In this document: positions 59,889-64,000 of the stretch, piece after piece
Layout: each line of letters starts with the position of its first letter
How positions within the stretch are numbered: the first letter of the stretch is position 1
DNA from: Blautia hydrogenotrophica DSM 10507
GTDB lineage: Bacteria; Bacillota; Clostridia; Lachnospirales; Lachnospiraceae
Assembly (NCBI RefSeq): GCF_034356035.1
Contig: NZ_CP136423.1
Location: forward strand, 1,922,001-1,986,000
Direction: 5' to 3'
Length of the DNA: 64,000 nucleotides
The notes under the pieces: generated by a model
The model's input: the letters and a program-made list of their open reading frames with translations, nothing else
What the model was told of the DNA's origin: nothing
Databases searched by the model: none
Position numbers and translations under genes: made by a program

Positions 59889-59961
59889 AGCTGGAAAAGG
59901 GACTTGAACCCTCGACCCCTTCATTACGAGTGAAGTGCTCTACCGACTGAGCTATTCCAGC
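59889..59961 (-). tRNA. tRNA-Thr (anticodon CGT), second copy
   Basis: Same 73-nt sequence as the copy at 59622, including the CGT anticodon and T discriminator. It is the first gene of the cluster on the minus strand. The identity suggests recent duplication or gene conversion. Confidence 0.95.
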
Positions 59962-60055
59962 TTGTACTCCGTCCAAAAGATATTGTACTAGATTTTCCAA
60001 AAAAATCAAGTTATTTTTTAATTATTTTTCTGTTTTTCCGGAGTACACCCCTCGG

Positions 60056-60916
60056 CTACTGTTCGCTCCATTCACAGCAGCCTTTTTTCTTCTCTTTCTC
60101 ATCCCGCAGATGGATCTCCATCTGCGGATAGGCTATGACAATTCCCGCCGCGTCAAAGGCCAATTTGATACTCTCGTTCATCCTCCAGCGCACCGGCCAG
60201 TAGTCATCTGTATTCACCCAAGCCCGAAATCCAACAACGACTGCCATATTCGCCAGCTCATCCACAAAGACCACGGTCTCGTGTTCTGACAGAATTCCAG
60301 GTTCCTCCTCCAGCAGCTGATTCAGGATCTCCTTTGCCCGGCAAAAATCCGATTCATAGGAGATTCCAATTTTCAGTTCCAGTCGCCTCTGATCCCTGGC
60401 CGTCACGTTTGTGATGCTGCTGTTGGACAGTGAGCCATTGGGAATCACAATATTTTTATTGTCCACGGAGGCAAGGGTCGTATAACAGATTTCTATCTTG
60501 GTCACAGTGCCCTCGCAGCCCGTACTATTGTCAATGATATAATCCCCCACTAAAAAAGGTTTGAAAATCAAGATCAGCACACCGCCTGCCAAATTTGAAA
60601 GCCCACCTTGAAGTCCAAGTCCGATAGTCAAGCCAGCCGACCCTAGCAGAGCAGCCACTGACCCTTCTGTCACTCCGAACTGTGTCGCAATGCTGAAAAT
60701 CAACAGACAGTACAGCAAAATTCTGGCCAGAGAACAGATAAACTGTACAACCCCCGTGTCGATTCCCGTGCGTCCCAGAGAACGGCGCAGAAAGTTCAAG
60801 AGCCACTTAATCAGCCTCGTCCCGATATAAAATGCCAATATGGAAAGCAGCACTTTAATTCCAAAAGAAGCGAGCGAAGGAAGCTGGTTCTCTATCCAAA
60901 TTGATATTTTATCCAT
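60056..60916 (-). CDS. Small-conductance mechanosensitive channel (MscS family)
   Basis: A 286-residue MscS-type channel. Three N-terminal helices are seen, the third being the pore lining (VAALLGSAGLTIGLGLQGGLSNLAGGVLILIF) with its Gly/Ala pattern. The beta domain follows (PFLVGDYIIDNSTGCEGTVTKIEICYTTLASVDNKNIVIPNGSLSNSSI), then the C-terminal cytoplasmic domain. It releases osmolytes upon hypo-osmotic shock. It starts 5 bp after the branching-enzyme-like gene, so the two are co-transcribed, although no functional link is apparent. Confidence 0.88.
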   Translation of the reverse strand: MDKISIWIENQLPSLASFGIKVLLSILAFYIGTRLIKWLLNFLRRSLGRTGIDTGVVQFICSLARILLYCLLIFSIATQFGVTEGSVAALLGSAGLTIGLGLQGGLSNLAGGVLILIFKPFLVGDYIIDNSTGCEGTVTKIEICYTTLASVDNKNIVIPNGSLSNSSITNVTARDQRRLELKIGISYESDFCRAKEILNQLLEEEPGILSEHETVVFVDELANMAVVVGFRAWVNTDDYWPVRWRMNESIKLAFDAAGIVIAYPQMEIHLRDEKEKKKGCCEWSEQ

Positions 60917-60921
60917 GAGAT

Positions 60922-63192
60922 TTATTCACTCTCTTTCCGAATTTTCTCAGCCAGCTCATCTTTTAAGTTCTTCTTTCCTGCCCGGGTTGTCTTTTTCTGA
61001 GAACGCTTTGCCCCTTGATTTCCTGTAACCTTTTTCACTTCCCGGCTAAACGCATAGACAGAAATTCCAAGCGGCGGGACTTTTACTGTGATAGATGCAT
61101 TCCTCTCGTCACATTCCACTTTCTTGGACATCTTTATCCGAGGATTCGTGACACCGGAACCGCCGAATTTTTCATGGTCACTGTTTAGAACCTCTTTGTA
61201 TTTGCCTGCATACGGCACACCTACGGAATAGTTGTCATAAGCCGCAGTAGAAAAATTACAGATCACCAGCAAAGTCTCTTCTGGTTTCCCAGTCTTTCTC
61301 AGGAATGTAATGATATGCTCCTTTGCTTTCATCAGCTGAATCCACTCGAACCCTTCCGTCTCATCGTCCTTCTGATACAGTGCCGGCTGAGATCTGTAAA
61401 GCTGATTCAGTGTCTTTACATACTCCTGCATATACGCTGGAGCCGATGCGTCCATCGCCTGCATTTTCTTCCCTGGATGTGTCATCAGATAGCCGTAAGC
61501 AACACGTACAGTCGCCTCTTTTTCTTTGTCCGTACCTGGAATTCTCTTTAAAAATCTCTCGTAATTTCCCACGTCCCGGCTAGCCAGTGTCAGTACATAC
61601 TCCTCGCAGTAAGCATAGAGCATACTCAAGGTCAGCTCATCATGGTATTTTCCGCGAACAGCACTGTCCCTGGAGAGATAGTTCAAAAAGTCTTTCGTCC
61701 ACCCGCCGCTCCACTTGTAATCAAAGCCAAGATGGTCATTCTCGACACTGTCTGTCAAGTCTGGCCACAGGCCATCCTCCTGCGCAATCAAAAGAACCTC
61801 TGGCATCTTTTTCTTGACAATAGAATTTAAGTGTTTCAAAAACTCCATCGCGTCAAGATTCTCATTAGTCCCATACATATTGGGCAACCATTCGCCGTCC
61901 CGTCTGCCGTAATCTAGATAAAGCATCACATCCACATCGTCCATGCGCAGTCCGTCTACGTGGAACTGTTCCAGCCAGTACCAGGCATTCGCAATGAGAA
62001 AATTTTTCACCATCGGACTGCCATACTTATAGAGGTATGTCCCCCAGACTGGGTGAAATTTTCTCTCAGCCCACTCCGGCTCATATAGACAAGTCCCGTC
62101 AAACAAGGCCAACCCTGCCCCCGCATTGGAGAACTGTGCAGGTGTCCAATCCAGAATCACACCCACACCTGCCTGGTGCAAAATAGAAACCATCTCTTTG
62201 AAATCTTCAGCCTCTCCCAGCCGGCGGCTGGGAGAATAGTAGGCAAAAGTCACATATCCAGAACTTTTCTCGTCCAAATACTCCATCACCGGTGTCAATT
62301 CCACATGGGTATATCCCATCTCGGAGACATACTCAGCCAGTTTTCTTCCCAGGCTCTGATAGCTGTCCGGCTTCTCGCCTTCTGAGGTCATCCACTGAAA
62401 TGGGTTCACCTCATAGATAGATATGGGAACATTTTTCTTCACGTACTTTTTTCTCTTCTCCATCCACTTCTGATCTTCCCACTGAAAATCAGAAACTTTC
62501 GGCACCACAGACGCAGTAGCTGGAGGCATTTCGCTCTGCTGTCCATAGGGATCAGCCTTTAAAATCGTGTTTCCGCCCTTAACTTTGATCTCGTATTTAT
62601 AGAGTGCCCCCGGCTTTACATCCGGTATAAATAGCTCATAAATCCCAGACATTGGACAGCGGTGCATCAAGGTCCCTCTACCGTCCCATTGATTAAAATC
62701 TCCCACTACACTCACATGTAAAGCGTTGGGAGCCCAAACCGCAAACGAGGTCCCCTCAACTCCTTTGTGCATACAGTGATGAGCCCCTAGTTTTTTGTAG
62801 ACTTCATAATAGATTCCCGCACAGAATTTCTTCTCATCCTCCTCCGTAATCAGTGACGGAAAACTGTATAAGTCTCTTCTGCGCTCTGTCTGCCCTTTCT
62901 CATTTTCTACAAGGAACTCATAGGACGGAATTCTCTTATATGGAAGAATAGCCGCAAAATACCCTGCTTCCTCCTCAAGACTCATCGGAAATTTCTGACC
63001 GCTTTTTAAATTCCGCACTGTGACCTTCGCTGCCCCCGGAAAATATCCCTGGACAAGCACTCCCCCTGGAACTGTTCTCGGCTGCATAACATCTCTCGGA
63101 GAACTTTCCTCACCATACAAAATCCCTTCTATTCTAGGCCAATTCATATACTCATAAGCTTGATTCTTCACTTTGCATTCCTCCTGCTGCAT
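60922..63192 (-). CDS. Glycogen branching enzyme homologue with altered active site
   Basis: A 756-residue GlgB-like protein with the CBM48/E-set region (SFAVWAPNALHVSVVGDFNQWDG at 149-171), the GH13 barrel and a C-terminal beta domain. The nucleophile Asp418 (HVDGLRMDDVDVMLYLDY) is present. Three other catalytic positions differ: the His of DWVPAHF is Gln353, the acid/base Glu of AEES is Gln471 (LIAQEDGLWP), and the His of LSHDEV is Arg539 (ASRDV). The final lysine-rich tail is unusual. The length is close to that of active enzymes. It may be inactive, or may bind glycogen or have a new activity; sequencing error is unlikely for three separate positions. Confidence 0.85.
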   Translation of the reverse strand: MQQEECKVKNQAYEYMNWPRIEGILYGEESSPRDVMQPRTVPGGVLVQGYFPGAAKVTVRNLKSGQKFPMSLEEEAGYFAAILPYKRIPSYEFLVENEKGQTERRRDLYSFPSLITEEDEKKFCAGIYYEVYKKLGAHHCMHKGVEGTSFAVWAPNALHVSVVGDFNQWDGRGTLMHRCPMSGIYELFIPDVKPGALYKYEIKVKGGNTILKADPYGQQSEMPPATASVVPKVSDFQWEDQKWMEKRKKYVKKNVPISIYEVNPFQWMTSEGEKPDSYQSLGRKLAEYVSEMGYTHVELTPVMEYLDEKSSGYVTFAYYSPSRRLGEAEDFKEMVSILHQAGVGVILDWTPAQFSNAGAGLALFDGTCLYEPEWAERKFHPVWGTYLYKYGSPMVKNFLIANAWYWLEQFHVDGLRMDDVDVMLYLDYGRRDGEWLPNMYGTNENLDAMEFLKHLNSIVKKKMPEVLLIAQEDGLWPDLTDSVENDHLGFDYKWSGGWTKDFLNYLSRDSAVRGKYHDELTLSMLYAYCEEYVLTLASRDVGNYERFLKRIPGTDKEKEATVRVAYGYLMTHPGKKMQAMDASAPAYMQEYVKTLNQLYRSQPALYQKDDETEGFEWIQLMKAKEHIITFLRKTGKPEETLLVICNFSTAAYDNYSVGVPYAGKYKEVLNSDHEKFGGSGVTNPRIKMSKKVECDERNASITVKVPPLGISVYAFSREVKKVTGNQGAKRSQKKTTRAGKKNLKDELAEKIRKESE

Positions 63193-63343
63193 TTTGTTCT
63201 GATACTCTCAGGTGCAAAACTGTTTGATATTTCTTTTATTTTATCATTAATGCAGCAGTTCGAAAAGCCTTTTTCAAAGAAATGACAACGGGGAAACGCT
63301 TTCTTCGGTGTATCCAAAGAAAACATTTCCCCTCTTGTTCGCT

Positions 63344-63595
63344 TCACACTCTGCTTCTTAGTTTTGAAACCATATAAAACACACTTTTAGCACACGGAAC
63401 TACACGTTTTCGATTCCTGTACAGACAGCCCAGACGTTTCTTTCCCACATACAGCGCCCGAAAACCACCTGGCAGTTTTTTCACTGCCACTTTCGGAGCA
63501 TTTTGGGGAAATTTTTTCATTCGCTCTAGCTTCTTTTCTATCCGCTTCGTCTTCCTAGCCGCCTCTTCTAATACTTTGTGCAATTTCACAGGCAT
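63344..63595 (-). CDS. Small basic protein, unknown
   Basis: An 83-residue, highly basic protein (LHKVLEEAARKTKRIEKKLERMKKF, then GGFRALYVGKKRLGCLYRNRKRV). It may bind nucleic acid or an acidic partner. No ribosome site stronger than a poor GTGGGGAATGCC-like leader is seen, and no family was recognised. It sits between serA and the branching-enzyme homologue. Confidence 0.5.
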   Translation of the reverse strand: MPVKLHKVLEEAARKTKRIEKKLERMKKFPQNAPKVAVKKLPGGFRALYVGKKRLGCLYRNRKRVVPCAKSVFYMVSKLRSRV

Positions 63596-63608
63596 TCCCC
63601 ACTTATCG

Positions 63609-64000
63609 TTATCTCACCACACGGACTCTAGAGACGCCTTCCACAGATTCCAAAGCCTCGATAGCCTCTCCTGGAATTTCTGCCTCCATGTCCATCAATG
63701 TATAGGCATATTCTCCCCGGCTTTTGTTGGTCATATCCGCAATATTCATACCTTCATCACCCAATATTTTACTGAACTGGCTAATCATGTTAGGGATATT
63801 CCTGTGGGTGATCGCCACCCGGCTTCTACCCTTGCAGACTCCCATATCACAGTTGGGGAAATTCACAGAATTACGAATATTTCCATTTTCCAAAAAATCT
63901 CTCAGTTCTTTTACAGCCATAATCGCGCAGTTCTCCTCCGCCTCCGCTGTGGAAGCTCCCAAGTGCGGAATCACCAACACTCCTTTTTTGCCCGCAACCA
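63609..64000 (-). CDS. serA: D-3-phosphoglycerate dehydrogenase, C-terminal part (partial)
   Basis: The frame is open to the window edge. It starts with VAGKKGVLVIPHLGASTAEAEENCA, the end of the NAD-binding half, and ends with an ACT-type regulatory domain (VAITHRNIPNMISQFSKILGDEGMNIADMTNKSRG). The enzyme begins serine synthesis by oxidising 3-phosphoglycerate. A serC gene is expected upstream but lies outside the window. Confidence 0.86.
   Translation of the reverse strand, partial: VAGKKGVLVIPHLGASTAEAEENCAIMAVKELRDFLENGNIRNSVNFPNCDMGVCKGRSRVAITHRNIPNMISQFSKILGDEGMNIADMTNKSRGEYAYTLMDMEAEIPGEAIEALESVEGVSRVRVVR

Overview
The window looks like chromosomal DNA from an anaerobic gut-type Clostridium, most likely a Lachnospiraceae member. 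The reasons are moderate GC, strong AGGAGG ribosome binding sites, long co-directional operons mostly on the minus strand, a minimal SufBC system, an FprA-type flavodiiron protein, an FmdE-family protein, and MATE and EFR1-type flavodoxin-ferredoxin genes. No phage genes, transposase or CRISPR array is visible. The genus assignment is inference.

Region 1 (1-8.4 kb). The end of an FprA flavoprotein faces a penicillin V acylase/bile salt hydrolase-family gene. A tight minus-strand operon follows: dihydrolipoamide dehydrogenase, a short HdrA-like Fe-S protein, a 2x[4Fe-4S] ferredoxin, a fusion of a DGC (putative Zn-binding) domain to a GcvH-like lipoyl domain, two more DGC proteins and lipoate-protein ligase. 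It ends in a decayed cysteine desulfurase pseudogene. An ArsR-type regulator with a Cys-x-Cys pair lies upstream, and the same octamer operator half-sites occur at both promoters. This is a complete lipoyl carrier circuit (ligase, carrier, reductase, Fe-S partners) without any glycine cleavage genes. It is the best candidate here for an undescribed system.

Region 2 (8.4-22.4 kb). This appears to be a metal-related regulon: two nickel/peptide-type ABC importers, a SAM methyltransferase, an FmdE protein, a His-rich protein, a DJ-1/PfpI-like protein and a small helical protein. Five promoters carry the same CCCC-GGGG element at the same place next to the -35 box, each with an exact 17-bp spacer to the -10. 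One of them has no gene behind it, only a short structured RNA ending in a terminator.

Region 3 (22.4-29.9 kb). MATE exporter, a diaminopropionate ammonia-lyase pseudogene, flavodoxin, a frameshifted flavodoxin-ferredoxin behind a consensus promoter with two Rrf2-type operators, the Rrf2 regulator, a HAD hydrolase, a HelD-like ATPase, and a 191-bp structured repeat in tandem. Two more copies of the repeat lie near 16.2 and 20.2 kb.

Region 4 (29.9-41.4 kb). A ten-gene operon joins hydantoin catabolism (hydantoinase, racemase, N-carbamoylase, aminotransferase) to a ribose-type ABC importer and to a 2-keto-3-deoxy kinase and KDPG-type aldolase under an IclR regulator. The gene order suggests that a ureido or hydantoin compound is converted to a 2-keto-3-deoxy acid.

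Region 5 (41.4-64 kb). A corrinoid-activation-type ASKHA protein, MTA/SAH nucleosidase operon, FN3 secreted protein, SufBC, homocysteine methyltransferase, then an operon of two amidohydrolases, PotABCD-type importer, a PTS Enzyme I-like protein and a DUF362 ferredoxin. After that come a tRNA Thr-Ala-Thr cluster, an MscS channel, a branching-enzyme homologue with altered catalytic residues, a small basic protein and the end of serA.
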